DNA of 37,175 nucleotides from Pseudoalteromonas sp. S2755 (GCF_005886535.1 NZ_PNDS01000119.1:1-37175), one strand, 5' to 3'; counted from the first letter of the stretch, positions 7,927 to 18,641 are shown. Notes: a model not told the origin generated them from the sequence alone. Numbers and translations: made by a program.

Positions 7927-8249
7927 CCACAAGAGAAGACAAGTGGAAACGTCAAGAAGTCGCATTGAGGGCCACACAAATGGCCTTCGATTTAACCACT
8001 GAAGTACAAAAAAGCATTAAAAAACAGGCAATAGACGAAGAGCTAACACCATCCGATATGATCAGAAAGATCCTTGATTTAGAAGTTAAATCGAAGAAAA
8101 CTCGGCAACGCTTATCCTTCAATCTAACCGATGATGAAATCGTACTATTAGCAGAACGTTTTGGCGTTGACCCTAACGACAAACGGGCTGTAAAGCAACA
8201 AGTCGCCAATATGCTACTTAGTCGCTATACAGAAAATAAAAAGAAGTAG
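7923..8249 (+). CDS. Small tandem ribbon-helix-helix-like protein
   Basis: Unrecognised basic/acidic protein of 108 residues. Start chosen at GTG 7923, which overlaps the YjfK stop codon; an upstream ATG at 7875 would overlap yjfK by 50 bases and is unlikely. Two units look alike. The first is MAFDLTTEVQKSIKKQ with LTPSDMIRKILDL; the second is RLSFNLTDDEIVLLAERFG with DPNDKRAVKQQVANMLL. Each has a short strand, a helix, a turn and a second helix, as in MetJ/Arc ribbon-helix-helix DNA-binding proteins. If so, it is a good candidate to bind the GACATAwTATGTC palindromes upstream of yjfI. Fold and role are inferred from pattern and context; it could instead be a protein-interaction subunit of the cassette. 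Confidence 0.6.
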   Translation: MTTREDKWKRQEVALRATQMAFDLTTEVQKSIKKQAIDEELTPSDMIRKILDLEVKSKKTRQRLSFNLTDDEIVLLAERFGVDPNDKRAVKQQVANMLLSRYTENKKK

Positions 8250-8276
8250 TTGGCTGTATTTATTGTAGATTTATCT

Positions 8277-8338
8277 AGGTTGTTGTCCTATAAACAACCT
8301 ATGGCGCTACCCTTATTCAACCTACATGATGTAGCGCC
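8277..8338. terminator. Hairpins in the convergent gap
   Basis: Two stems fill the 109-base gap between converging genes: AGGTTGTT (8277-8284) with AACAACCT (8293-8300), and GGCGCTAC (8303-8310) with GTAGCGCC (8331-8338, 20-base loop). Neither has a good T-run on either strand, so bidirectional termination is only likely from position. Confidence 0.4.
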
Positions 8339-8358
8339 TTGCACAACTATAACACCGA

Positions 8359-8838
8359 TCACTCTACCGCGAGCAGCTCAACTTCAAACACTAATAACGA
8401 ACCCGGTTCGATTTTACCTGCAGCACGGTCACCATAGCCTAAGTCTGGACCAATCCAAAAGCGGTATTTATCCCCTTCGCTCATCAACTGCACGCCTTCG
8501 GTCCAACCAGGGATCACTTGATTAAGTCCAAAGCTGATGGGTTGGTCACGCAATACTGAGCTGTCGAATACGGAGCCATCAAGTAAAGTGCCGTGATAAT
8601 GCACTTTAACTTTGCTCGTTGCATTTGGCTGTTTGCCACCGTCAGTTTGAGTGATTATTTCGTACTGGAGACCTGAGTCAGTTTTATGTACCTCTGTGCG
8701 CTTTTCGTTTTCTTTCAAAAAGTCAGCTGCTTGAATTCGATTAAACTGCGCAAGCTGCTTTTGTTTCTGACCACCACGAAAAAACACCACCGCAATCACC
8801 AGTGCAACAATAACGAGGATAATATTAGTTGTCGTCAT
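8359..8838 (-). CDS. Membrane-anchored FKBP-type peptidyl-prolyl isomerase
   Basis: Prolyl cis-trans isomerase of 159 residues. A single N-terminal membrane segment (about 4-21, NIILVIVALVIAVVFF) is followed by a linker and an FKBP domain with its usual motifs: VKVHYHGTLLDGSVFDSS, FGLNQVIPGWTEGVQLM and PGSLLVFEVELL. It probably folds or holds proteins at the periplasmic face as a tail on a signal-anchor. The start at 8838 has an AGGAGAAG ribosome binding site; a longer reading from 8862 would overlap the upstream gene more. It overlaps the end of the Lon-like protease gene by 14 bases, so the protease and the isomerase are probably made together as a protein-quality pair. Confidence 0.9.
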   Translation of the reverse strand: MTTTNIILVIVALVIAVVFFRGGQKQKQLAQFNRIQAADFLKENEKRTEVHKTDSGLQYEIITQTDGGKQPNATSKVKVHYHGTLLDGSVFDSSVLRDQPISFGLNQVIPGWTEGVQLMSEGDKYRFWIGPDLGYGDRAAGKIEPGSLLVFEVELLAVE

Positions 8839-11251
8839 GGTTTTCTTCTCCTTTGTCGTCATCGCCGTTTACTACTTTTGCAATACGCTCAAGTTTCGCC
8901 ATTGCAACTGCATTGATACTGTTTTCAGGATAGCCTTCATCGCTAAGCTCTCCTGCTGGTCTATCCATTAACAAGCTAAGCGCTTCATCTACTGTAGCAA
9001 CGGCATAGACATGGAATAAGCCTTTTTCAACAGCTGCAATCACTTCATCATCTAACACTAAGTTGACCTTGTTAGATTCAGGGACGATCACCCCTTGCTT
9101 ACCTGTGAGACCTCGCATTTTGCAGAGTTTAAAGAAGCCTTCGATTTTTTCGTTTACACCACCAATGGCTTGTACTTCACCGTGTTGGTTAATTGAGCCG
9201 GTGAGCGCTAATGATTGATCCACGGGCAGTTGCGTCACAGCCGATAGCAGTGCACAAAGCTCTGCAAGTGATGCGCTATCACCGTCAATAAAACCATAAT
9301 TTTGTTCAATGGCGATATTTGCGCTAAGTGTCAGGCTAAAGTCTTGCGCATACTTGTTACCTAGGTAACCCGTAAGCAGCATCACGCCTTTTGAGTGAAT
9401 TGACTTACCTAAGTCTACCTCACGTTCAACGTCAATCACCCCGTCAGCACCCGCGTATACCGTAGAGGTAATACGCGCAGGCGTACCAAATGCGGTGTCA
9501 CCAATATGCAGTACCGTCAGGCCATTTACCTTACCAATTGCGGTGCCTTCGGTTGCAATCAAGGTATGCCCTTCTTGAATATCGCTGAGCATGTTTTCGC
9601 TTAACTGTCCTGTTCGATATTCTTTTCCAGCTATCGCCTCATCGATGTGATTAGCGGCAATTTGGTTTACGCCATCTTGCTTGGCATAAAAACTGGCTTC
9701 CGCCACCAGCTCCAAAACATCGGCAAAGCGCGCCGAGAGCTTACTGTGGTGCTCCGCTTGGCGATAGCTAAATTTAAGCATACGTGCCAGCGCCGCTGAG
9801 CTAAGCTCAATCTTCAAGGTATCATTACAGTATTCCATCACCTTAGTGATAAATTGATACTGCATTTTGTCCGAGCTTGGTAAATAGTAATCAAAATCAG
9901 CCAGCACTCTAAATAGCTCTGCAAACTCTTCATCGTATTCACCTATGGTGTAATACAGGTCTCTTGAACCCAAAAGAATAATTTTGACATCTAACGGTAT
10001 TAACTGCGGCTTTAAGGTAAAGCTGCTACCTACCGAATTGTCTTGATACGGTAGGTCATTTTTAATTTGGTGGGTTTTCAGCGACAGTTTAAGGCCATCC
10101 CACACTTGCGCGTTAGCCATAACTTTTTCTGCATCCATGATCAGATAGCCGCCATTGGCGCGGTGCAATGCACCGGCTTGAATAGAGCGATAGCTAGTGA
10201 TCAAATTACCTTGGGAGGTTGCATATTCCACCTTACCAAAGATATTACCAAAGGTCGGATTTGGCTCGTACACCACAGGCGCAGGATCGTCTTCTTTAAA
10301 CTCAACCAGAATATTGGGCGCAAAAAAGTCCGTGAGCATTCCCTTTGAATCAAAGTCGTCTTTGTTTTCGTCGCTGCTACTATCGTCGTCTAGCCAATCT
10401 AATACCGCATCGACAATTTCAACCTTGAGATCTTTAAGATAACGCAGCACGCCAATGTGTGCGGCATACTTATGCTCAAGTGCTTTTAATAGCGGTTTGG
10501 TCGCCATTTCGATGGTGGTTTTTTTAAGATTACGCAAACGCTCAGAGGATTCGCGCTTCCATCTTGGCAGCTCAATAAGTGACTCAATGAGGGCATCTTC
10601 TAATGTCTCAATTGCCGTTAAAAAGTGTGCCTGAACATGCTCGTCTAGTGCTGAAAACTCCGTATCACTAAGTTGCTTACCGTCAACCACAGGAGCGAAA
10701 CCAACCGTTCCCGTATCTTCTATCAGTGCAACGCTCATATTCATAGCTTGCTGCTCAACAGCGGTGATCGCAGCGTCGTATTTTTGTTCGAACTCTTTAT
10801 CTAGCGACTTTTTCTTGCGTTGATAACCCGGATTGTCAAAAGCTGCAGGAAAAGTATCTAAGATCTCATCGATAAAGGCGTCAATATCAGCCTCAAGCTG
10901 CTTACTTTCACCCGCTTGCATAAATAGCGCGATAGGCTCACGATGGTCGTCATAGTTATTAACGTACAACCATTCTTTGGGCGTTGGCTTAGTTTTACTG
11001 TGCGCCTCGAGCTTGTCTTTTACCATGGTAAAACGACCCAGCGCCGCTTCTCCCATGACATAGACATTATAACCGGGTAGCTCCATTCCCAAGGCAAAAT
11101 CTAGCGCGGTTTGAGCACGCTGCTGGCCAATAAACGGTAGCGCTTCAGGGTAAGGGTTTTGGATACAATTTTCTATGTGAGTCAACGAAACTGATGGCGC
11201 GAGCAGGCTCGCAGGCAGTGCTTTTTCAGACGACAATTTAGATTTGGTCAT
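8825..11251 (-). CDS. Lon-like AAA protease (AAA_32 / Lon C-terminal, YcbZ/LonH type)
   Basis: Protein of 808 residues combining an atypical AAA domain with a Lon-type Ser-Lys protease domain. Catalytic Ser659 lies in GDSASLAE and Lys702 in NEKIEG, 43 residues apart as in E. coli Lon. The expected Walker A site (GEAALGRFT, 67-75) has Arg73 in place of Lys, while a Walker-B-like GGYLIMDAE is present near residue 365. There is no Lon N-terminal substrate-binding domain. The layout matches E. coli YcbZ, whose family is described as Lon-related. Substrates are unknown; degradation without ordinary ATP hydrolysis is possible. It is followed by, and overlaps, the FKBP gene. Confidence 0.88.
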   Translation of the reverse strand: MTKSKLSSEKALPASLLAPSVSLTHIENCIQNPYPEALPFIGQQRAQTALDFALGMELPGYNVYVMGEAALGRFTMVKDKLEAHSKTKPTPKEWLYVNNYDDHREPIALFMQAGESKQLEADIDAFIDEILDTFPAAFDNPGYQRKKKSLDKEFEQKYDAAITAVEQQAMNMSVALIEDTGTVGFAPVVDGKQLSDTEFSALDEHVQAHFLTAIETLEDALIESLIELPRWKRESSERLRNLKKTTIEMATKPLLKALEHKYAAHIGVLRYLKDLKVEIVDAVLDWLDDDSSSDENKDDFDSKGMLTDFFAPNILVEFKEDDPAPVVYEPNPTFGNIFGKVEYATSQGNLITSYRSIQAGALHRANGGYLIMDAEKVMANAQVWDGLKLSLKTHQIKNDLPYQDNSVGSSFTLKPQLIPLDVKIILLGSRDLYYTIGEYDEEFAELFRVLADFDYYLPSSDKMQYQFITKVMEYCNDTLKIELSSAALARMLKFSYRQAEHHSKLSARFADVLELVAEASFYAKQDGVNQIAANHIDEAIAGKEYRTGQLSENMLSDIQEGHTLIATEGTAIGKVNGLTVLHIGDTAFGTPARITSTVYAGADGVIDVEREVDLGKSIHSKGVMLLTGYLGNKYAQDFSLTLSANIAIEQNYGFIDGDSASLAELCALLSAVTQLPVDQSLALTGSINQHGEVQAIGGVNEKIEGFFKLCKMRGLTGKQGVIVPESNKVNLVLDDEVIAAVEKGLFHVYAVATVDEALSLLMDRPAGELSDEGYPENSINAVAMAKLERIAKVVNGDDDKGEENHDDN

Positions 11252-11288
11252 TCTAACTTCTTTGTATTATTCGCATACGTTAGTCTAC

Positions 11289-11331
11289 TCAGCTTGGTAC
11301 TCCCAAGCTGAGCGCCCACACTTTAGGGCGC
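11289..11331 (-). terminator. Tandem hairpins after ybeL
   Basis: GCGCCC/GGGCGC (11312-11317 with 11326-11331, overlapping the ybeL stop codon) is followed on the minus strand by a nine-pair stem TCAGCTTGG/CCAAGCTGA (11289-11297 with 11303-11311). There is no T-run, so it may be a stabilising 3-prime structure as much as a terminator. Confidence 0.45.
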
Positions 11332-11781
11332 TAATGTTTTTCTAGTATATTCCCCATGCCCGCACTCGCTGCAAGCTGGGATCTTGATGGCATAATAAAC
11401 ATCTAATTTATAGCCACAATTCTTACACACTAATTGTCCCAAAGCTATCCATTCACCTTCTTTATAAATGCCTTGATGTTCAAAATCCTTTAAAAGTGCG
11501 GACCACTCAAGTTGAGTTCTATCTTCTAATTGGGATATTTCGAATAAGATGTTGGCTTTGAGCTCACTCCAAGCCGCTTCATCATAGAAGGATTTGTTTT
11601 CGAGAAGGTGTTCCAAGTCACGTTTTAGATAGTAACTATAATCATCATAGGTTTGTTTGGTGTAGTCTTTCAGTGCGCTTTGCACTTCCCAGAATCGCTT
11701 AGATAAATCGTCAATTTCATGTTCTTTGACGTCTTTGAGCCAATCGGAAAATTGATCCAGCCATTTTTGATAATCCGCCAT
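11323..11781 (-). CDS. ybeL: Zinc-ribbon protein of the YbeL family (DUF1451)
   Basis: Protein of 152 residues. The first 110 residues are helical and highly charged (MADYQKWLDQFSDWLKDVKEH at the start). The C-terminal part has a four-cysteine zinc ribbon, CKNCGYKL and CSECGHGEY. This matches YbeL/DUF1451, and ybeL neighbours leuS in E. coli, which supports the name. ATG 11781 has an AGGAG site eight bases before it; the longer reading from 11835 lacks one. Function of YbeL is not established. Here the gene is separated from leuS by two iron-uptake genes. Confidence 0.85.
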   Translation of the reverse strand: MADYQKWLDQFSDWLKDVKEHEIDDLSKRFWEVQSALKDYTKQTYDDYSYYLKRDLEHLLENKSFYDEAAWSELKANILFEISQLEDRTQLEWSALLKDFEHQGIYKEGEWIALGQLVCKNCGYKLDVYYAIKIPACSECGHGEYTRKTLAP

Positions 11782-11842
11782 TGCTACACTCCTGTTTCGC
11801 CAATAGGTTAAGTGTAGACCAGATATACCATTCATTGTATTA

Positions 11843-11899
11843 GGGTTTGCTGAACTTGGTACTCAGCAAACCCATTTGGCTTCAGATTATGAAGCCAAA
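11843..11899 (-). terminator. Tandem hairpins after the TonB receptor gene
   Basis: Reading the minus strand after the receptor stop, TTTGGCTTCA/TGAAGCCAAA (11875-11884 with 11890-11899) is followed by a perfect eleven-pair stem GGGTTTGCTGA/TCAGCAAACCC (11843-11853 with 11863-11873). No T-run follows. Same build as the pair behind ybeL. Confidence 0.5.
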
Positions 11900-11915
11900 A
11901 GTCATTGCTATTACC

Positions 11916-14051
11916 TTAGAAGCGATACTTCACACCAACGGTTGCTGTTGTACCAAGGCCTTTAATGTTATATCCACCGTACGTATAGGCTTGTGCGCGA
12001 GCTGGGAAGTAGTCTGAGTTAAATAAGTTTTCAATACCAACAAACGCTTGCCAGCTTTGCCCGAATTGATATTGACCACTAAAGTTAACCACGTTATAGC
12101 TGTCAATTGGACCTTGATCACCAACATAGTTGCCTTTATCGTTCCGCTCAAAACGTTTACGGTCACCCACATGTAACCAGCTTAACGTCATAGATAACGC
12201 ATCAACTGGCTGCCAGTTTAGGTTTGCCGTAAGCTTTGGTGGACTAATTTGTCTTGAGCCAAGGTACGTATCCGCTTCAGTATCTTTACCTTCTACATAA
12301 CTATATGTCGCAATGAGTTTTAGCGTGTCGTTGATCTTGTAATCGACAAGTGCCTCATAGCCCCATATTTTTTGTGGTGCTCGAACAGGCTCATAAACTC
12401 CGGTTACTTCATTGAATTTATTCGTTGTGCCAAACTCAGATGTACTTCTATATGCCGCAAATTCAAATCGTAGCGTCTCAAATTGAGAGTTAAAACCAAT
12501 TTCGTAGTTATCAACAATTGACGCTTCCGTTTGAATTTGGCCAATGTCTTCTACCGTTGCACTACGCAGCAGACGGCCAATATCGGAGATATCAGAGCCC
12601 TGCGAGTAACTAGCGAATGGGCTAAACTTCTCATTTGCGTTATATTTAATACCCACATTGTACGTTGTGGCGTCATAATCAATGGTGTCGCCTTTCACGT
12701 TAAGTGGCACAGAGCACTGATCCGCTGAACGGCAAAGTTTTAGTGTTTGGTAATCAGCTACCGCAAGATCAATACTTTCTTGCCTCACTCCCGCTTTTAA
12801 CACTAGGTCATCGGCAACAATCCACTTGGTCTGTAGGTAACCTGCGATGCTTTCCATGTCCATTTCTGGCACCCAAATACGACCATCAACAAGTGGCTGT
12901 GAAGTCACATCATTCAGCGCATCGACACCATAAATGAAGGTAGCTTGGACACTGTCAAAATCAACCAAAGTATTAAATGTCGCACGCGCGCCCTTTTTTT
13001 CAGAGCGGATGATAGATTGACCGCCAGTGTACCCTTCATCAGGGTTTGCTAAACTTGGCGAGAAGAAGAACACGTTCTCAATGTCTTGCATATACGCATC
13101 AAGCGTCATTTGTGTATTAGCAAAGATCTCAAAATCGGTGTACTTGACTGTAATATTCTCGTTGCCTTCAGGCCCTTGTGGCTTACCTTGTTTCTGCTGA
13201 GCTGGTGGCACGTGAATAGCGTAAGATTTTTCACCTAAATTGATGTTGCCAAACACATCACCTAGGTCAGTTTTTTGCTGTGAACTGTAGAAGTTATAGC
13301 TAAATTGCAGTTGCTTGTCTTCGTCAAAGTCATAGCCAAGCTTAGTAAAGTAGTTTTCTGTCACGGTATCCGACAGACCATACTGTAAACCCAGAATATC
13401 ACCTTCAGCATCACGCTGAACACCATTTTCTTCATAGCTTGCTGTGACTAAATAACTAAATTGGTCAACACGGCCATTAATCGCGCCCGCAATTCGAGCA
13501 CCAGCGCTCTCTGCAAGCTTTACTGCACTAAAACGGCTAGATAGACTAATTTCACCTTCTGGTTTGCCATCGCTTTTGGCCTGCTTGGTGATGTAGTTAA
13601 TGATCCCGCCTGAAGCACCATTACCATAAATTGAGGTTGCCCCTTTGATCACTTCTATACGGGCGATGGCACTTGGATCGAGTGTTTTTACACCCAACGA
13701 ACCATTTCGCAGTGGTGTAGACTGAGGTACACCATCAATCATCACCAGAGGCGCACGTCCACGCAACGATTGCCCAGTATTACTCGAACTCCCCGTATCC
13801 GGAGCAAGACCAGGAACAATTTGAGATAACAAGCTTTGTAGTTCTGGATTTACTTTTAAATGATCTTCAATTTGTTTTTGATTAATAATCGTAATGGAGG
13901 CAGGCACTTCATCAATGCTTTCAAACACACGGCTGCCCGAGACCACGATATGCTCCATATCTGCGGCTTGAAGATCTTTAACATTGGTATCGTCTGCAAT
14001 GGCTGCTGCGCTAACAGCCAACGCTACCATACTGAGAGTAGTTTTTAACAT
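11916..14051 (-). CDS. TonB-dependent siderophore receptor
   Basis: Outer-membrane receptor of 711 residues. Signal peptide MLKTTLSMVALAVSAAAIA, a TonB-box-like MEHIVVSGS near residue 32, then the plug domain (VPASITIINQKQIEDH; LRGRAPLVMIDGVPQS; RIEVIKGATSIYGNGASGG). A 22-strand-type barrel ends in the classic C-terminal aromatic, TVGVKYRF. The repertoire is that of ferric-siderophore receptors (FepA/FhuA/IutA class); the actual ligand cannot be told. The start at 14051 has AAGGAT in front; a longer reading from 14150 would put a non-signal extension first. A Fur-box candidate and promoter lie upstream, and the PepSY protein gene precedes it on the same strand. Confidence 0.92.
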   Translation of the reverse strand: MLKTTLSMVALAVSAAAIADDTNVKDLQAADMEHIVVSGSRVFESIDEVPASITIINQKQIEDHLKVNPELQSLLSQIVPGLAPDTGSSSNTGQSLRGRAPLVMIDGVPQSTPLRNGSLGVKTLDPSAIARIEVIKGATSIYGNGASGGIINYITKQAKSDGKPEGEISLSSRFSAVKLAESAGARIAGAINGRVDQFSYLVTASYEENGVQRDAEGDILGLQYGLSDTVTENYFTKLGYDFDEDKQLQFSYNFYSSQQKTDLGDVFGNINLGEKSYAIHVPPAQQKQGKPQGPEGNENITVKYTDFEIFANTQMTLDAYMQDIENVFFFSPSLANPDEGYTGGQSIIRSEKKGARATFNTLVDFDSVQATFIYGVDALNDVTSQPLVDGRIWVPEMDMESIAGYLQTKWIVADDLVLKAGVRQESIDLAVADYQTLKLCRSADQCSVPLNVKGDTIDYDATTYNVGIKYNANEKFSPFASYSQGSDISDIGRLLRSATVEDIGQIQTEASIVDNYEIGFNSQFETLRFEFAAYRSTSEFGTTNKFNEVTGVYEPVRAPQKIWGYEALVDYKINDTLKLIATYSYVEGKDTEADTYLGSRQISPPKLTANLNWQPVDALSMTLSWLHVGDRKRFERNDKGNYVGDQGPIDSYNVVNFSGQYQFGQSWQAFVGIENLFNSDYFPARAQAYTYGGYNIKGLGTTATVGVKYRF

Positions 14052-14135
14052 GGTTATCCTTGCTGGATTTAGAATAATAATGATGTAAAAAGCGGCAATA
14101 TAATATTGCCAAACCTCAGTAAAAACAAGATGAAT

Positions 14136-14154
14136 GTGAATGGTTTGCATTATC
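14136..14154 (-). promoter_or_regulatory. Candidate Fur box of the TonB receptor gene
   Basis: On the minus strand the 19 bases GATAATGCAAACCATTCAC match 14 of 19 positions of the E. coli Fur consensus. The site begins about 12 bases after the proposed -10 element, so bound Fur would block transcription when iron is plentiful. Confidence 0.55.
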
Positions 14155-14166
14155 TTTTACTGGAAA

Positions 14167-14195
14167 ATTATTCTACTCCGCACCACTTTTTGCAA
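14167..14195 (-). promoter_or_regulatory. Promoter of the TonB receptor gene
   Basis: On the minus strand, TTGCAA (14195-14190) and AATAAT (14172-14167) are 17 bases apart, with the Fur-box candidate just downstream. Confidence 0.45.
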
Positions 14196-14231
14196 TTATA
14201 TCTACATAACAATAACTTAGACTGAAGTTAA

Positions 14232-15344
14232 TTACCTCCTCCCACGATGACGTTGTAACCAAAAATACAGGCCAGATACCGTGAACAAGGTCGGAGCTAA
14301 GGCAAGCATTAACCAAGCAAATTGCACAATGGGGCCAGCAAAATCACCAATATGAAACTTGTACTTAAAGTTCCAGATTTGTGTAGCGACTCCTGCTTTT
14401 GATGCATCATATTGCGCTACCACCTCACTGTTATAGGGATTTACCCAAACCCAGCTATAGGCATGACTTTCGCCCGGGTTTTGAACTCGAAAAGCGACGC
14501 TGTCGGACACTTTGTCAGGGATATAAATACGGAACAGCTGACTATCTGGAAAGGTGGTTTCCGCACGCTTTGTAGCGCTATTTAAATCATAGGGTAAGCC
14601 GTGAAAGTCAACCGCAATAGTGGGTGGCTTTGGCCTTGCTTCGACCTCGTCAAAGCTCAACCACTCAACCACAGCCTTAGTTTGCGACTGCCAGTTAAAC
14701 GCCATACCACTGAAGGCAATGAGCAGTATTGGTAAGAGCAAATATACACCCAATACGGTGTGTAACTGATAAAGCAGGACTCTTAGCTTAGCTTTTGGCT
14801 TTATCACTAGCCGTTTTAAGCGATTTTTAGGCTTTACCCAAAGATAAAAACCCAGCACTAACTCAATAATGAGTACAAGTGCACAAATAGATACCCAATC
14901 TCTAAGCGGCTTTTTGTTGTCAGCATCTTCAAACAACAACCAACGGTGTAGTGCCATCGTAAAGCCGTAAAGCGTAGAGTAATACTCGTAGCGATAAAGG
15001 ACCTCGCCACTGTAGGGATTAACGCTAACATAATCACCGCTAGACAACTTCAGTTGCCACGCCAAATCCGGCTGCTGCTCAGGCATGAATAGTGAAACTT
15101 TTTCAGCGGTCGTTGATTCAACCGAGTTGACTATTTGCTCTACCCCAAGAGGTTCAGACTGCGGCTCAACTCGCCACAACTTAGGCTGAGCAAGATATTG
15201 AATATCTTTAGCATATATAAGCAGCGCCCCTGTTAAGCTTAAGCAGATAATAAACGCACCAGATACCAGCGCCATTACGAGGTGAGCACGGCGTAACCAC
15301 AATTTTATCAAGGGAACTCTCAAACTTCTTTCGATATTCAGCAA
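14232..15344 (-). CDS. PepSY-associated membrane protein (siderophore-iron reductase type)
   Basis: Inner-membrane protein of up to 370 residues with four membrane segments (about 20-43, 153-172, 194-220, 336-363) and periplasmic PepSY-like parts between them (NPYSGEVLYRYEYYSTLYG; VNPYNSEVVAQYDASKAG). Histidines near or in the helices (RRAHLVMALVSG, ALHRWLLFED, LHTVLGVYLL, KFHIGDFAGP) suit heme or metal binding, as in the PiuB/FoxB type of iron-uptake proteins that reduce ferric siderophores. The reading starts at TTG 15344 without a good ribosome binding site, so the exact start is uncertain; TTG codons within the next 15 residues are alternatives. It precedes the TonB receptor gene on the same strand. 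Confidence 0.82.
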   Translation of the reverse strand: MLNIERSLRVPLIKLWLRRAHLVMALVSGAFIICLSLTGALLIYAKDIQYLAQPKLWRVEPQSEPLGVEQIVNSVESTTAEKVSLFMPEQQPDLAWQLKLSSGDYVSVNPYSGEVLYRYEYYSTLYGFTMALHRWLLFEDADNKKPLRDWVSICALVLIIELVLGFYLWVKPKNRLKRLVIKPKAKLRVLLYQLHTVLGVYLLLPILLIAFSGMAFNWQSQTKAVVEWLSFDEVEARPKPPTIAVDFHGLPYDLNSATKRAETTFPDSQLFRIYIPDKVSDSVAFRVQNPGESHAYSWVWVNPYNSEVVAQYDASKAGVATQIWNFKYKFHIGDFAGPIVQFAWLMLALAPTLFTVSGLYFWLQRHRGRR

Positions 15345-15345
15345 T

Positions 15346-15368
15346 AGTAAGTGATAACAACTCTTACT
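15346..15368 (-). promoter_or_regulatory. Inverted repeat at the start of the PepSY gene
   Basis: AGTAAG (15346-15351) and CTTACT (15363-15368) form a six-base inverted repeat with an 11-base spacer directly upstream of the PepSY start. It could be an operator. It does not resemble the Fur consensus well. Confidence 0.3.
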
Positions 15369-15556
15369 TGCAACAGCACAAAATTTACCCTTTTGCCGTT
15401 GCTGGTCTTCGCGTAGTTTAGCTCTACTTCGACACGCTCTTTAGTGCACAGCAATCAACTAAAATAATTCCACTTTAGGTGCTGTGATTGCTGGCTAATT
15501 TCGGGTATGCTATCGAGCAATTTTCTATTAATTTTGCCAGATGTTTGGAAACCTAG

Positions 15557-18145
<2,589 letters not shown>

Positions 18146-18146
18146 G

Positions 18147-18641
18147 ATGCGTAGCCTATTTTGGCACACCAGCAAGCTAGCAGTTTTGCTAGCTTGCTTC
18201 TTCGTGGCGAGCTGCGGTTTTCACCTCAAGCAAGCCTCTTACCTCCCTGACGATCTGAAAGAGATCACCTTAAGCGGTGATGACAAGCGCTCAGCCTTGT
18301 TTGAACAATTACAGTCCGATCTTCAGCGTGCTCAGGTATCCCTTACACCAAAAAATACCAAACAAGCTGCCGAGTTGTACTTGTACAATGACTCACTTGA
18401 ACGTCAAACACTCAGTTTGTTCAAAAATGGTCAGGTTGCTCAGTATGAACTAGCTTATCGCGTGTCTTATCGATTGAGTCGTCCGGGCCAAGAACCCGTT
18501 AAACAAATGTTCGAGCTGTATCGCAACTATCAGGACGATCCTGACAACGCGCTAGCAAAGGCAAAAGAGCTTGAGCTGATCCTCACTGAAATGCGCCGCC
18601 TTGCAAGCCAACGTATTATTCGAGAGTTGTCGCAACTGTAA
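18147..18641 (+). CDS. lptE: LPS-assembly lipoprotein LptE
   Basis: Outer-membrane lipoprotein of 164 residues that plugs the LptD barrel and helps place lipopolysaccharide in the outer leaflet. The signal peptide (about 1-22) ends in VASC, with the lipidated Cys followed by GFHLKQ, which is typical of LptE (RlpB). The rest alternates strands and helices and ends in RRLASQRIIRELSQL. ATG 18147 is one base after the leuS stop; an upstream in-frame start at 18108 inside leuS is unlikely since it would break the signal peptide. The stop overlaps holA by one base. Confidence 0.93.
   Translation: MRSLFWHTSKLAVLLACFFVASCGFHLKQASYLPDDLKEITLSGDDKRSALFEQLQSDLQRAQVSLTPKNTKQAAELYLYNDSLERQTLSLFKNGQVAQYELAYRVSYRLSRPGQEPVKQMFELYRNYQDDPDNALAKAKELELILTEMRRLASQRIIRELSQL

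Noticed and set aside
8251..8266. TGGCTGTATTTATTGT shared with 27210-27225
   Set aside because: A single AT-rich 16-base match between unrelated places in a 37 kb window is close to what chance gives, and the flanks do not match.
14052..14150. Longer N-terminus for the TonB receptor
   Set aside because: It would place about 33 residues before a good signal peptide and would cover the promoter and Fur-box candidate.
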